DNA from: Weissella soli
GTDB taxonomy: Bacteria; Bacillota; Bacilli; Lactobacillales; Lactobacillaceae
Reading direction: 5' to 3'
NCBI RefSeq assembly: GCF_001761545.1
Contig: NZ_CP017326.1
Span: 992,001-1,056,000, forward strand
Length of the DNA: 64,000 nucleotides
This document shows, piece after piece, positions 32,484-42,728 of the stretch. Every line of letters begins with the position of its first letter. Position 1 is the stretch's first letter. A program made the translations under genes and the position numbers. Under the pieces are notes generated by a model. That model had not been told where the DNA came from. It did not search any database and saw only the letters and a list, made by a program, of their open reading frames with translations.

Positions 32484-33707
32484 TAATTTTCGGCGCAGGT
32501 TACGCCAGAATTGCTTGATAATACGATCATCCGAGTAGCTCAACACATTTTTGGCATAAAGCTTTTCGCCAAACTTTGCTATCACGATGACAGCAAGCAC
32601 CTCTAACGATAATGAGAGCCAAGCTTCCCATGGTTGTGCATATTCCACCGCAAACCGACTGGGCATCAAAGTAGGACTAATGAATGGGACAAAACTCAAT
32701 CCCTTAAGAATAATATTCGTGGGTGCACTCGAAACAGCAAAACTCATAATATATCCCACCATAGCCAAGTAAATAACTGGTTGCGTCGCTTGTTGCACCT
32801 GGGATTGCTCATTGACCAGACTGGCAAATATAGTGGCAACAAACAGGTAGCCAACCACGCCAACAATAAACATTAAACTAGAAAAAATGAGAAATTGCAT
32901 ATCAATTCCCACCAAAATGGGTTTTATTTGCTTCACCACCGCATTGTCTTTGAAACCAATCAACATGCCAATAAACCCAATGATGTAAATCATTATTTGT
33001 GTTATTAAGAGACTGAAAATGCCGAGAATTTTACCATAATACTGGACGCGAGTTGAGGTGGTTGCCAACAATATTTCCATAATGCGACTGGATTTTTCAT
33101 TGGCAATTTCTTGGGCAATCAAACCAACATAAACACTTAAAATAATGAAAATAAAGATGCCAATTGCACTCGCAATGACATAATTAGCCGTGTTTTTGAG
33201 TTTACCTCCTGTTGCCGCGCCCTTATTAGATTGTGCTTTTACTGTCAGCCGGGCTGGTGTCTGTAATCGGCTGATATCCGCAGCCGTTAGCTTTAATTGT
33301 TGCGCCGTTTTACCTAATTCAATCTGAGTCAGTGCACTTTGTATTTTGGTTTCATTAAACATCACCGCAGTATCAGCACTGGTGACTAATTGGTAGCCTT
33401 GGTTGGTCTGCCTCAAATAACCGTCAATTTTTGTTTGTTTCAATTGACGCTTGGCAGTATCTACGGTATCAACCGCTGAAAGTTTTGCTTTGATCAAATC
33501 AGCTTTTTTCAGAGTCTGATATAAAGTTGGTTGAGCAACAATGGCTAAGTTGGGTGTCTTATCGCTACCACCCGTCGATACAATCCAACCCACTAATAGG
33601 CCAATTAATGGCACAAACAATGGTGATAACACCAGTGCCCAAAAACCAAATGTTTTAACCCGCACCCGATATGTTTGCCGGGCGACCAATAAAATGTCGT
33701 GCGTCAT
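32481..33707 (-). CDS. ABC-2 type permease (NatB/YhaP-like)
   Basis: A 408-residue permease with one N-terminal membrane helix, a large external domain (about residues 45-170) and five to six C-terminal helices including LIAQEIANEKSSRIMEILLA, a hallmark of the ABC2_membrane_3 (NatB/YhaP) family. Partner of the ATPase at 33704, with ATGA overlap. Sodium or peptide export is typical of relatives, but the substrate is unproven. Confidence 0.8.
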   Translation of the reverse strand: MTHDILLVARQTYRVRVKTFGFWALVLSPLFVPLIGLLVGWIVSTGGSDKTPNLAIVAQPTLYQTLKKADLIKAKLSAVDTVDTAKRQLKQTKIDGYLRQTNQGYQLVTSADTAVMFNETKIQSALTQIELGKTAQQLKLTAADISRLQTPARLTVKAQSNKGAATGGKLKNTANYVIASAIGIFIFIILSVYVGLIAQEIANEKSSRIMEILLATTSTRVQYYGKILGIFSLLITQIMIYIIGFIGMLIGFKDNAVVKQIKPILVGIDMQFLIFSSLMFIVGVVGYLFVATIFASLVNEQSQVQQATQPVIYLAMVGYIMSFAVSSAPTNIILKGLSFVPFISPTLMPSRFAVEYAQPWEAWLSLSLEVLAVIVIAKFGEKLYAKNVLSYSDDRIIKQFWRNLRRKL

Positions 33708-34585
33708 AGGGTTGCCTCCTGACGAAAAATTTCATCAAGCGTTGGCGGAGCCTGCACAAATGCCTGTACATACCCCGATTGAGAGACACGGGTGAAAATA
33801 GTGCGACCGACTGCTTCGTCAGTGACAGTGATTAACCAACCAGCACCCTGTGGTTCAATCTTTAACACACCCTCAATATCGTTTAGATTCTCATTAGTTT
33901 CAACATAGATCTCTGTTTTACCAAAACTATCGCGAATTGTCTGTACGCCACCTTGTAGAATAGGCTTTCCTTGTTTTAACATCGTGAGATTATCCGAGAG
34001 TGCTTCCACCCCACTCATGTTGTGACTTGAAAAGATGATCGCTGCGCCCTTGCGTTTCAATTGCTTAATTTCACTCATCAAAACCTGCGTATTCACTGGG
34101 TCCAATCCTGTAAAAGGTTCATCTAATATTAAAAATTCTGGTTCGTGAATCAACGTCGCAATAAATTGAATTTTCTGGGCATTGCCCTTTGAAAGACTCT
34201 GTACTTTATCAGTGACTTTGCCAACTACCTCTAACCGTTGCATCCAATTCTGTAACTGCACCCGAACGTCTGCGCGTTTCATTCCATGTAATTCTGCAAA
34301 ATAAAGAATTTGTTCCTCAACAGTCCACTTCTGATAAAGCCCTCGTTCCTCAGGCAAAAAACCAATGCGTTTTTGCATGGTCGGTCCAATTAATCGCCCA
34401 TTCCAAGTTATTTGCCCACTATCTGGTTGAATAAAATCCAAGATCATCCGAAAGGTGGTTGTTTTCCCAGCACCATTTTGGCCAATCAAACCCATAATTT
34501 CGCCCGCTTTCACAGTCATGCTTAACTCGCTGACCGCTACTTTTGTACCAAATTTTTTGGATACTTGATTAATTTCCAACGTCAT
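33704..34585 (-). CDS. ABC ATPase (NatA/YhaQ-like)
   Basis: A 293-residue ATP-binding protein with Walker A GQNGAGKTTTF, signature QSLSKGNAQKIQFIATL, Walker B FLILDEPFTGLDP and switch histidine IIFSSHNMSGVEAL. The C-terminal extension of about 80 residues is that of the YhaQ/NatA group. Overlaps the permease gene by four bases, so the subunits are translationally coupled. Confidence 0.85.
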   Translation of the reverse strand: MTLEINQVSKKFGTKVAVSELSMTVKAGEIMGLIGQNGAGKTTTFRMILDFIQPDSGQITWNGRLIGPTMQKRIGFLPEERGLYQKWTVEEQILYFAELHGMKRADVRVQLQNWMQRLEVVGKVTDKVQSLSKGNAQKIQFIATLIHEPEFLILDEPFTGLDPVNTQVLMSEIKQLKRKGAAIIFSSHNMSGVEALSDNLTMLKQGKPILQGGVQTIRDSFGKTEIYVETNENLNDIEGVLKIEPQGAGWLITVTDEAVGRTIFTRVSQSGYVQAFVQAPPTLDEIFRQEATL

Positions 34586-34670
34586 AAAATGCCTCGCCTT
34601 AATCCGAATCGTTTCGGTAATGTTGTGATTAGTTGCATTTGATATCCCCTATTTTAACATTTTACCTACC

Positions 34671-34706
34671 AAAAAATCGTCATTGTCTACCTAGACAATG
34701 ACGATT
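34671..34706 (-). terminator. Terminator of valS
   Basis: AATCGTCATTGTCT pairs with AGACAATGACGATT around a short loop; leftward it is followed by TTTTT. Confidence 0.85.
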
Positions 34707-34718
34707 CCGGTGATAAAT

Positions 34719-37382
34719 TTATTTTGCAGCCTTCAAATCGGCTAAGCGCGCTTCAGTCGCAGCCAACTTAGTCTGCCAATCAGCTAACTTTTCACGTTCT
34801 TCAGCAACGACAGCTTCCGGTGCATTATTCACAAACTTAGCGTTTCCTAACTTACCTGCACCACGTTTAACTTCACCAGTAAACTTCTTCAATTCACCCT
34901 CAAGGCGGGCAATCTCTTCATCCAAATCAATCAGTTCTTCCAATGGCACGAAGATTTCTGCTCCTGAAATCACCGCTGACATTGATAGCTTGGGTGCTTC
35001 GATATCAGCCGCAATTTGCAACTCCTTTGGGTGTACAAAGCGATTGATGTAGTCAGCATTTTCTTCAAAGATACGCTTCAAATTAGCATCTTCAGTCTTT
35101 ACCAAAACGTCAATTTTCGTTGACATCGGTGCATTCGCTTCATTACGAATCGTACGAATTGACGTAATTAATGCCACTAAGCTAGCGAAATCAGCCTCAG
35201 CCGTGTCATTAGTCAACTCAGCGTGTACCTCAGGATAGGCTGCATCGACCAAAGTCTCGCCCGCATGCACCGGCAATTCCAACCAGATCGCTTCAGTCAC
35301 GAATGGCAAGATTGGGTGTAGCAGACGCAATGTTTGATCCAAGACATAGGCTAACACGTGTTGGACGGCATCCTTAGCTGCTTCGTTATCGCCATTCAAG
35401 GTTTCCTTGGTCATCTCGATGTACCAGTCAGCGAAATCATTCCAGATAAAGTTGTACAAAGCACGGTCGGCCTCACCAAATTCAAACTTTTCGAAATTCT
35501 TCGTTACCTTGGCAATCGTGTCATTCAAGCGTGACAAAATCCACTTGTCTGCCAAAGTCAAGGTGTCATAGGCTGGCAATTCTGCCTTCGTATCTTCATT
35601 CAGATTCATAATGACGTAACGTGACGCATTCCAGATCTTATTAATGAAGTTCCATGAAGCATCCATCTTGGCGTATGAGAAATTCAGGTCTTGCCCTGGC
35701 GTTGATCCATTCGTCAAAAACCAACGCAATGCGTCAGCGCCATACTTCTCAATGACATCCATTGGGTCGATACCATTACCTAGGGACTTTGACATCTTAC
35801 GACCCTGCTCATCACGAATCAAACCATGAATCAAAACGTTATTAAATGGCCGGCGACCAGTAAATTCCTTTGACTGGAACATCATCCGGGCAACCCAGAA
35901 AAAGATAATGTCATAACCCGTGACCAACGTATTCGTTGGGAAATAACGCTTAAAGTCTGCTGAGTCTTCATCAGGCCAACCCATCGTTGAAAATGGCCAA
36001 AGAGCTGATGAGAACCACGTGTCCAAAACATCCGGATCTTGTTCCCAGTTTTCAATGTCTTCTGGCGCTTCTTCACCAACGTACATCGCCCCAGTTTGCT
36101 TGTTATACCATGCTGGGATTTGGTGACCCCACCATAATTGACGTGAGATAACCCAATCATGAATATCTTCCATCCATCGTGTGAAGGTTCCTTCAAAACG
36201 TGGTGGGTAGAAATCAACGCGATCATCAGATGCTTGCATAGCCAATGCTTGTTCAGCCAATGGCTTCATTTTAACGAACCATTGTGTCGAAAGTCGTGAT
36301 TCAACCTGAACACCTGTTCGTTCTGAGTGGCCAACGGAATGCACGATTGGTTCAATGTGTAACATCCAGCCGGCTGCTTCAAGATCCGCAACGATTGCCT
36401 TACGTGCCTCAAAACGATCCATACCGTTATACTTACCAGCATTTTCATTCATTGAAGCGTCATCATTCATCGTGTTGATGCGTTCCAAATCATGCCGATT
36501 ACCAACTAAAAAGTCATTAGGATCATGCGCAGGCGTAATCTTAACCATGCCTGAACCAAACTCTGGATCAACATATTCATCGGCAATAATCGGAATTTCA
36601 CGGCCCACTAGTGGTACCAAAACCTTCTTTCCAACTAGATCTTTGTAGCGTTCGTCAGATGGATGCACAGCTACTGCAACATCCCCAAACATGGTTTCAG
36701 GACGAGTCGTTGCAATTTCAATATAGTTCTTGCCATCATAGCTATCATTGGCATCAACAAAGGGATACTTCACATGGTAGAAAGCCCCTTCGTCATCTTG
36801 GTGAATAACCTCGATATCAGACAAAGCGGTCCGGGCCTTTGGATCCCAATTAATGATGTACTCACCACGATAGATTAAGCCCTTGTTATACAGTGTCACA
36901 AAGACCTTGCGCACAGCAGTTGATAGACCCTCGTCAAGCGTAAAACGCTCACGATCATAATCCAATGATAGGCCTAGCTTACCCCATTGTTGCTTGATCG
37001 TTGAAGCATATTCGTTCTTCCAGTCCCACACTTGATCGATGAACTTTTCACGACCGAGATCGTAACGTGAAAGTCCTTGTTCCGCCAAACGTTGTTCAAC
37101 CTTCGCTTGTGTCGCGATACCCGCGTGATCCATGCCGGGCAACCACAAGGTATCAAAACCTTGCATCCGCTTTTGACGAATCAACATGTCTTGCAAAGTG
37201 GTGTCCCAAGCATGGCCCAAGTGCAACTTACCCGTCACATTTGGTGGTGGAATCACGATTGAATAAGGGCGGGCCTTATCATTTCCTGATGGCTTAAACC
37301 GTTTTTCTTGTACCCATTTGTCATAACGACCCGCTTCGACACTCGCTGAGTCGTACTTTCCTGGCATATCAACTTCACGCAT
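34719..37382 (-). CDS. valS: Valyl-tRNA synthetase
   Basis: An 887-residue class I synthetase charging tRNA-Val. Seen: HIGH-type motif [16 protein letters not shown], the editing domain ([20 protein letters not shown]), [17 protein letters not shown], the KMSKS loop [14 protein letters not shown], the anticodon-binding domain and a C-terminal coiled coil ([20 protein letters not shown]). Start at [13 protein letters not shown] seven bases upstream; a longer frame upstream runs into the T-box leader. Expression is controlled by that T-box, so it rises when uncharged tRNA-Val accumulates. Confidence 0.97.
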   Translation of the reverse strand: MREVDMPGKYDSASVEAGRYDKWVQEKRFKPSGNDKARPYSIVIPPPNVTGKLHLGHAWDTTLQDMLIRQKRMQGFDTLWLPGMDHAGIATQAKVEQRLAEQGLSRYDLGREKFIDQVWDWKNEYASTIKQQWGKLGLSLDYDRERFTLDEGLSTAVRKVFVTLYNKGLIYRGEYIINWDPKARTALSDIEVIHQDDEGAFYHVKYPFVDANDSYDGKNYIEIATTRPETMFGDVAVAVHPSDERYKDLVGKKVLVPLVGREIPIIADEYVDPEFGSGMVKITPAHDPNDFLVGNRHDLERINTMNDDASMNENAGKYNGMDRFEARKAIVADLEAAGWMLHIEPIVHSVGHSERTGVQVESRLSTQWFVKMKPLAEQALAMQASDDRVDFYPPRFEGTFTRWMEDIHDWVISRQLWWGHQIPAWYNKQTGAMYVGEEAPEDIENWEQDPDVLDTWFSSALWPFSTMGWPDEDSADFKRYFPTNTLVTGYDIIFFWVARMMFQSKEFTGRRPFNNVLIHGLIRDEQGRKMSKSLGNGIDPMDVIEKYGADALRWFLTNGSTPGQDLNFSYAKMDASWNFINKIWNASRYVIMNLNEDTKAELPAYDTLTLADKWILSRLNDTIAKVTKNFEKFEFGEADRALYNFIWNDFADWYIEMTKETLNGDNEAAKDAVQHVLAYVLDQTLRLLHPILPFVTEAIWLELPVHAGETLVDAAYPEVHAELTNDTAEADFASLVALITSIRTIRNEANAPMSTKIDVLVKTEDANLKRIFEENADYINRFVHPKELQIAADIEAPKLSMSAVISGAEIFVPLEELIDLDEEIARLEGELKKFTGEVKRGAGKLGNAKFVNNAPEAVVAEEREKLADWQTKLAATEARLADLKAAK

Positions 37383-37425
37383 GATACATCCTCCAATTTG
37401 ATATTCTTCAGTCATTTTTACCGCC

Positions 37426-37669
37426 AAAAAAGCCCTGACGATGTTGTAACACATCATCAGGGCGTTCATATACGCGGTACCACCTGATTTTAGGACCATA
37501 CGATCCTAATCTCATTGCTCCTTAACGCGGAAAACGATATTGACTACTCTAAATATGTTTCATCAATATAGCCCATCAGCTACCTTCATCATGACGATTT
37601 GGTCTGTCTTTCACCAACTACAAACTCGCTCAACAACTCGTCACAACTACTCTCTAATGCATTGCTATA
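37426..37669 (-). ncRNA. T-box riboswitch leader of valS
   Basis: On the minus strand the leader carries the T-box core GGTGGTACCGCG (37473-37484) and then the intrinsic terminator GCCCTGATGATGT / ACATCGTCAGGGC with a T-run (37426-37463). Upstream, a stem I distal region GTTGGTGAAAG and a candidate specifier loop TGATGAAGGTAGCTGATG are seen; a GUA valine codon in the latter is the likely specifier. Uncharged tRNA-Val would bind and prevent termination. Confidence 0.85.
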
Positions 37670-37675
37670 AGACTC

Positions 37676-37704
37676 ATTTTACGGTTTTTAAGCTAAAACA
37701 TCAA
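37676..37704 (-). promoter_or_regulatory. Promoter of valS T-box transcript
   Basis: TTGATG (37699-37704), 17 bases, TAAAAT (37676-37681) on the minus strand, placing the transcript start near 37669. The -35 box overlaps the recD2 stop codon. Confidence 0.6.
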
Positions 37705-40229
37705 GCCTTTTCTAAGAAGTCGTACGGCGTCAAGTCACCCATACCGATATTGGGATCAAAGCGTCCTTCCATGATACTGGCAATTGTCAACGTGTCTGGA
37801 TCCGCATCAGCGACGGCCATCTCCGGTGCAGCCGTTTTTGTTGCAGCCGGCTTAGCCGTGGCATGCTTGAGCGTTTCAGCAACCGTCTCGGCCGCATGAT
37901 TCAATTGGTCACGCTTAATTTGCGTCGGTATCTTTGGCATGACACCGTCAATCGCCTCTGCTAAACGTTGTTGTAGGGTCGTCCGGCGGTCCCCCCCCTC
38001 TGTTTCAATGGCCTTTGCAAAGGCCGCTGGTTCACCCAACAGTACGAGCGATTCGCTGGCACGCGTTAATCCGGTATAGAGCAAGTTTCGTTGTAGCATC
38101 CGACCAAATTGCATCACGAGTGGCATAATCACTAAGGCATATTCACCACCCTGTGCCTTATGAATAGTTGTTGCATAGGCGAGCGTGATATTAATGAAAT
38201 CGGGGCGCATGTAACACACCATACCTGCATCGAACTCAACTTCCATATAGTCAGCTTTTTCGGCGTTTTCTTTATCTTTGGCAAGCATGATCGTTTTGAT
38301 ATAGCCGATATCACCATTAAACACGTTATTTTCAGGATCATTCGTTTTTTGCATCACCTTGTCACCAACGCGGAAGCCAAATTCAAACTCACCTTCGCGC
38401 CATTTGATCTCACGGGCACCTGGTTTCAGTGGATTAAATAAACTCTGTCCGAGTAGATTTAAACGATTGACGCCCGCTGCTGTCCGATACATGGGAGCCA
38501 AAATTTGCATGTCCCGGACGCTCTTACCGCGCGCAATCCAACTTTTAACCACCTTTTCGATATATGGTGCGACTTGTGCCATATGAACTGGGAAAAATGA
38601 TCGGTCAGGCTTGCGCTCCAACAAATCAGCGGGCACCGTACCTTCTTTCACAGCACTAGCCAATTCAATAATAGTTGAACCTTTACCTTGGCGATGAATC
38701 GTTTCCAATTCCCGAAAATTCAACATCCCCGAGGCGAGCAAATCATAGAACACACGACCGGGTCCCACTGATGGTAATTGATCCTTATCACCTACTAAAA
38801 TAATTTGCATATTTTTGGGTGCTGATCTTACCACCGTCGCAAAGAGTTCCGTGTCAACCATCGACATCTCGTCAATAATCAATAATTGCCCTTCTAAGGT
38901 CGTAGGTTCAGCATTACTAATTGCTTCACGCCCATTGATGCCTAACAAACGGTGAATGGTACTAGCTTGTTTACCAGTTGATTCTGATAAACGCTTAGCT
39001 GCCCGCCCAGTTGGTGCCGCCAGATTAATCATCTTATCGAGGTCATCTGCCTTGGTGCCATCATTTACCAAAAGCTTTTCATACGCTTCAACAACACCAT
39101 TGATGATGGTTGTTTTTCCGGTACCAGGCCCGCCCGTCAAGATAAATAGCTTATTGGTCAAAGCAGCCAACATCGCATCTTTTTGCAAAGGATCATATTC
39201 AAAGGGGTTGGCGGCCTCCACTTCTGCTAGGGCCTTAGCGGCGGCTTCCCGTTTAAACAGCCCTGCACTTTGATTTAACGCTAACATATTTTGTGCAATT
39301 TCGACCTCGGCCGCATAAATTGTGTAGACAAAGATGCGTTCGCCTTCTGCAACAATCACGTTTTCTTTGGTGAGCGCCAGGACTGCCGTTTTAATTAACG
39401 CCATATCCACAACAATATTTCGCGTACGTTGCAAGAGTTGTTGCGCCTCGCCTAATAACTCATCGACGAGCAGATAGGTATCACCCTTTTCAAAGGTAGC
39501 TGCGTTAATCGCCGCCACGACCCCGGCTTTAATGCGACGCTCATCCAACGGATCCATTTCACGTTGCGCGGCTAACCGATCTATTCTGGCAAATGACACC
39601 CCTTCAATATCTAAAACGAGTTGGTATGGATTGTCTTGCAATACATGTAAGGTCTCTAACCCATATTTTGCATAGATGGCCGCCGCAATTGAGGCACCAA
39701 AGCCATAGTCGTTCAACGCGACGATTGCCCGTTCCATGCCATCTGAAGCTTTAAGTTGTTCGATAATCGTTGTTTGTTGGGCCGGTTTCAAACCAATGTC
39801 ACCTAACACGTCTGGTCGATTTAAAATGATGTCGATCGCGTCAACGCCTAATTCAGCGACAATTTTTTCAGCTGTTTTTTCGCCAACCCCTTCGAACTTG
39901 TCACTCGCCAAATATTTGACGACCCCCGAATTCGTGCTAGCTGCTAACCGCTTGTAATTAGTTGCTTGAAACTGCTCACCAAACTTAGGGTGGTTTTTAA
40001 GGACCCCTTGAAACTCATAACTCGAGCCGATCTGGACATCCCCAAAACTACCGGTCACCGTAATTTCTTTTTCATCATACTCAAAGTTTTGTTTATCGAT
40101 TTTCACCGCTAACACTTTATAAAAATTATCATTTGCCGCAAAGACGATGTTCTGTACTTGCGCCTCCATTGTTGGTGTCTCGTGCGCCTTGGCGGAAGAA
40201 TCACCGAACAAGTCAATTTCATCATTCAT
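37701..40229 (-). CDS. recD2: RecD2-type 5'-3' DNA helicase
   Basis: An 842-residue superfamily 1B helicase. N-terminal OB-like and helix-hairpin-helix region (VGEKTAEKIVAELG, FGASIAAAIYAKYGLETLHV), Walker A ILTGGPGTGKTTIING, Walker B LLIDEMSMVD, then VGDKDQLPSVGPG, RNLLYTGLTRA and ATTIHKAQGGEY for the remaining helicase motifs. RecD2 acts in repair and replication without RecBC. Its start overlaps the TPR gene's stop by eight bases (ATGAATGA). The last 90 residues are low-complexity, rich in Ala, Thr and Lys. Confidence 0.92.
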   Translation of the reverse strand: MNDEIDLFGDSSAKAHETPTMEAQVQNIVFAANDNFYKVLAVKIDKQNFEYDEKEITVTGSFGDVQIGSSYEFQGVLKNHPKFGEQFQATNYKRLAASTNSGVVKYLASDKFEGVGEKTAEKIVAELGVDAIDIILNRPDVLGDIGLKPAQQTTIIEQLKASDGMERAIVALNDYGFGASIAAAIYAKYGLETLHVLQDNPYQLVLDIEGVSFARIDRLAAQREMDPLDERRIKAGVVAAINAATFEKGDTYLLVDELLGEAQQLLQRTRNIVVDMALIKTAVLALTKENVIVAEGERIFVYTIYAAEVEIAQNMLALNQSAGLFKREAAAKALAEVEAANPFEYDPLQKDAMLAALTNKLFILTGGPGTGKTTIINGVVEAYEKLLVNDGTKADDLDKMINLAAPTGRAAKRLSESTGKQASTIHRLLGINGREAISNAEPTTLEGQLLIIDEMSMVDTELFATVVRSAPKNMQIILVGDKDQLPSVGPGRVFYDLLASGMLNFRELETIHRQGKGSTIIELASAVKEGTVPADLLERKPDRSFFPVHMAQVAPYIEKVVKSWIARGKSVRDMQILAPMYRTAAGVNRLNLLGQSLFNPLKPGAREIKWREGEFEFGFRVGDKVMQKTNDPENNVFNGDIGYIKTIMLAKDKENAEKADYMEVEFDAGMVCYMRPDFINITLAYATTIHKAQGGEYALVIMPLVMQFGRMLQRNLLYTGLTRASESLVLLGEPAAFAKAIETEGGDRRTTLQQRLAEAIDGVMPKIPTQIKRDQLNHAAETVAETLKHATAKPAATKTAAPEMAVADADPDTLTIASIMEGRFDPNIGMGDLTPYDFLEKA

Positions 40230-40872
40230 TCTTTGAACCTGCTAATAGTTGTGCGATCTCGTCCAATCGTTGGGCTTGGTTTTGGTATCTGTCACCATCA
40301 ATGGCCTGTGCGGTTGCTAACCAGTGATTACCTGGCTCGCCATGCACTGTCTGTACTAAACCGCGACCAAAGTTGGCATCAAAGCTCTTTGAATTAAGTG
40401 CCAGGGCCTTTTCAAATGCGGCAGCTGCTTGTGTCAAATCTTGCAGGCCCAACCAAATGTTTCCCAGTAAAATAATCGCGGCCTCATCGTCTGCGACCTG
40501 TTCAACACCAGTCAGGGCAAAGACTAAGGCCTGCTTAAAGTCATTTTTAGCGTAAAAAGCTTGGGCCTGCATCATCGTGGCATCATGCAGCAAGGTTGCA
40601 TCGGCAATTTTACCAAAGAATTCGTTTGCCTTGTCGTATGCACCGACGGCATAATACAGATTCCCAACAGCATAATTCAACTGCTGTACAGCCGCGAAAT
40701 TATCTGCAAAAATCCCCAAACTCTTGAGCCCAAGTTCTTCCGCCTCGAGATAATTTTCAGACACGATTAAAACGTTAACCAAATCAACATACGCGGGCCA
40801 ATTTTGTGGTGTGGCTTCAATCGCAGCCACTAATTTTTGCATATCCGTTTGTAGTCCCGTTTGTTCTGTCAT
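40222..40872 (-). CDS. TPR-repeat protein
   Basis: A 216-residue soluble protein composed of tetratricopeptide-like helices: NWPAYVDLVNVLIVSENYLE, YAVGNLYYAVGAYDKANEFF, AFYAKNDFKQALVFALTGVE, LGNIWLGLQDLTQAAAAFEK. TPRs act as protein interaction scaffolds. A TPR gene overlapping recD2 is a common arrangement in Lactobacillales. Partner unknown. Confidence 0.75.
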   Translation of the reverse strand: MTEQTGLQTDMQKLVAAIEATPQNWPAYVDLVNVLIVSENYLEAEELGLKSLGIFADNFAAVQQLNYAVGNLYYAVGAYDKANEFFGKIADATLLHDATMMQAQAFYAKNDFKQALVFALTGVEQVADDEAAIILLGNIWLGLQDLTQAAAAFEKALALNSKSFDANFGRGLVQTVHGEPGNHWLATAQAIDGDRYQNQAQRLDEIAQLLAGSKNE

Positions 40873-40886
40873 GCTTATGCCTCTTC

Positions 40887-41549
40887 TTAAATCGTGTTAC
40901 TTGAATCACTGGTAATGTCTAAATAGGAAACATCATTACGGATAATTTCAACAAATGTCTGACCATCATGCGTTTCCAAAATTGAGGTTGAGGTATTTCC
41001 CAACCCACCCCGGGCTCGTGATTCTGCCAAAGGAGTGCCTAGGAGATATGCCATTCCAGCCGTTAAGGTCATGCCATGAGAAAAGAACACTAGGTTAACA
41101 TCTGCGCCACCATAACCGGCCACTGCTTCAACCACCGCTTGGCGAAACCGTTGTTGGACATGTTCAAAACTTTCTGCTCCCGCAACTTGTGATGCATCAA
41201 AGCGTTCGGGATGATGCCGATAAGCGTCATACATTTCTGGCCAATTTTCTTGAACGTCGACAAAGGTCTTACCTTCCCAAACACCCATGCCAAATTCGAC
41301 CAAGCCCGACTGTAACGTCAGCTCAGGCCGTTGCTTCAGATAACGGATTGTTTCATCAGCAGTTGTACGAGCTCGTTTGATTGGTGATGCGAACGCATGC
41401 GCAAACTTGATATCTTGCAAATGCTTTCCTAATAATTCGATTTGTTGATATGATTCAGGCAAAAGTGGTGAATCACCGTTTGCTCCTTGGAAACGGCCTT
41501 CATTGTTCCATTCTGTTTTACCATGGCGGATAAAATAAAGTTTCGTCAT
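40887..41549 (-). CDS. Histidine phosphatase (phosphoglycerate mutase-like)
   Basis: A 220-residue member of the histidine phosphatase superfamily. The catalytic RHG motif is in LYFIRHGKTEWNNEGRFQGA, then SPIKRARTTADE, and the second histidine in VNLVFFSHGMTLTAGMAYLL. This group includes broad phosphatases as well as cofactor-dependent mutases; it does not look like glycolytic GpmA. Start at MTKLYF with GGAG nine bases upstream. Ends 14 bases before the TPR gene, thus in the recD2 operon. Confidence 0.8.
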   Translation of the reverse strand: MTKLYFIRHGKTEWNNEGRFQGANGDSPLLPESYQQIELLGKHLQDIKFAHAFASPIKRARTTADETIRYLKQRPELTLQSGLVEFGMGVWEGKTFVDVQENWPEMYDAYRHHPERFDASQVAGAESFEHVQQRFRQAVVEAVAGYGGADVNLVFFSHGMTLTAGMAYLLGTPLAESRARGGLGNTSTSILETHDGQTFVEIIRNDVSYLDITSDSSNTI

Positions 41550-41600
41550 GTCTGCTTGCTCCACTTTCATTCGATAATTGATGTTTCCATTATACGCTAA

Positions 41601-41640
41601 AAAACCTACGCGACCAAAGATGATTCCAGGTTTACGTAGG
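41601..41640 (-). terminator. Terminator of DUF1831 gene
   Basis: CCTACG and CGTAGG close a long imperfect hairpin followed leftward by TTTTTT. Confidence 0.65.
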
Positions 41641-41644
41641 TCTA

Positions 41645-41989
41645 TTAAGCTTCTTTAATAAGTAGAATTTCTCGTTCAACTAGCTCGTTGAGGTAGAAAC
41701 GAAACAGCTCCACTAATTCAGGATTTGAGTTTTTGAAGATATTAACCGTATCATTACCTGAAGGATTAACCGTCTTGATCTTGACCCCAGTTAAATTTTT
41801 ATCAATCGACACCTTTAGTTTAATCGATTGGGCCAAGCCCTTGCTGGGTTCAAGAGCTCGTTGCATGATATAAGCACCTGCATTATTTTGCACGAAACCC
41901 GTATCCCCCAACGCATACTTCTTCAAACCTGGATTAAATTCATATGTAACTGTATCACCAGCCACCTTCACCGACTTTTCAAATGCCAT
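41645..41989 (-). CDS. DUF1831 family protein
   Basis: A 114-residue soluble alpha/beta protein (FEKSVKVAGDTVTYEFNPGL, KKYALGDTGFVQNNAGAYIM, ending NELVEREILLIKEA). It resembles DUF1831, a family nearly limited to Lactobacillales and of known fold but unknown role; a role in amino-acid metabolism has been suggested only from context. GGAG lies upstream of the ATG. It stands alone, divergent from the thioesterase gene. Confidence 0.65.
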   Translation of the reverse strand: MAFEKSVKVAGDTVTYEFNPGLKKYALGDTGFVQNNAGAYIMQRALEPSKGLAQSIKLKVSIDKNLTGVKIKTVNPSGNDTVNIFKNSNPELVELFRFYLNELVEREILLIKEA

Positions 41990-42095
41990 GGTCTTTTCTC
42001 CATTTATACATATTGTTATACTTAGTGTACTAATACCTGTTCAGAACTTCAAATGTTTTGATGTTCACAGACACTCTACCTCGAGGAGCAAAACT

Positions 42096-42635
42096 ATGCG
42101 TGAGATTCAAATTAATGACACCACCACCGTTGCTAACCACCGCGTTGGTCAACCAGATTTAAACGAACATCAAACTGTCTTTGGTGGCCGCACCCTGTCG
42201 ATTGTCGATAATACCGCCTCCATTCCAGCCATGCGCGTTGCCCGCAGCATCGTCGTCACTGGGACCATGGATCATATTCACTTTCTCCAGCCTTTCGATT
42301 TACGCCATGCGTTATCAGCCGAATCCTATGTAACTGGGATCGGTTCACGTTCCATCGAGGTTTTTACCAAAATCATTGGCGAAGATATGGAAACTGGAAC
42401 TCGTTTTCTAGGGTTCTATGCCTTCACTACCTTCATCATCCAAGATGCTAACGTACGCATGCCAGCCACCACGCTGATTGCAGACACACCAGAACAAGCA
42501 CAGCTCATTGCTGGTTACACTGATCGCAAGGCACTCCGCGATCAAACCCGCCACGCTGATGAAAGCATTTTAGATACCGTCACCCTGGCGATGCCTTGGG
42601 AAAACAGAAATCATGAAAATCCGCTAACGAACTAG
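42096..42635 (+). CDS. Hotdog-fold acyl-CoA thioesterase
   Basis: A 179-residue single-hotdog protein of the YciA/BACH-like thioesterase type: LNEHQTVFGGRTLSIVDNTA (the N/D-H-x-x-x-FGG core), then VVTGTMDHIHFLQPF and ESYVTGIGSRSIEVFTKI. These proteins hydrolyse acyl-CoA esters. GAGGAG is placed nine bases before the ATG. The last codons form one arm of the terminator. Substrate chain length unknown. Confidence 0.8.
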   Translation: MREIQINDTTTVANHRVGQPDLNEHQTVFGGRTLSIVDNTASIPAMRVARSIVVTGTMDHIHFLQPFDLRHALSAESYVTGIGSRSIEVFTKIIGEDMETGTRFLGFYAFTTFIIQDANVRMPATTLIADTPEQAQLIAGYTDRKALRDQTRHADESILDTVTLAMPWENRNHENPLTN

Positions 42636-42655
42636 TCTTCGTTAGCGCTTTTTTT
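42622..42655 (+). terminator. Terminator overlapping end of thioesterase gene
   Basis: GCTAACGAA pairs with TTCGTTAGC, followed by GC and seven Ts. The left arm is inside the coding sequence, with the stop codon in the loop. Confidence 0.85.
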
Positions 42656-42671
42656 GTCTTAAATAAAATGC

Positions 42672-42716
42672 AAAAAAGCATTGCTCGGCTGAACTTCATC
42701 AACCAAGCAATGCTTT
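42672..42716 (-). terminator. Terminator of butA
   Basis: AAAGCATTGCT pairs with AGCAATGCTTT around a 21-base loop and is followed leftward by a T-rich run. Confidence 0.8.
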
Positions 42717-42728
42717 ATATGATAACTA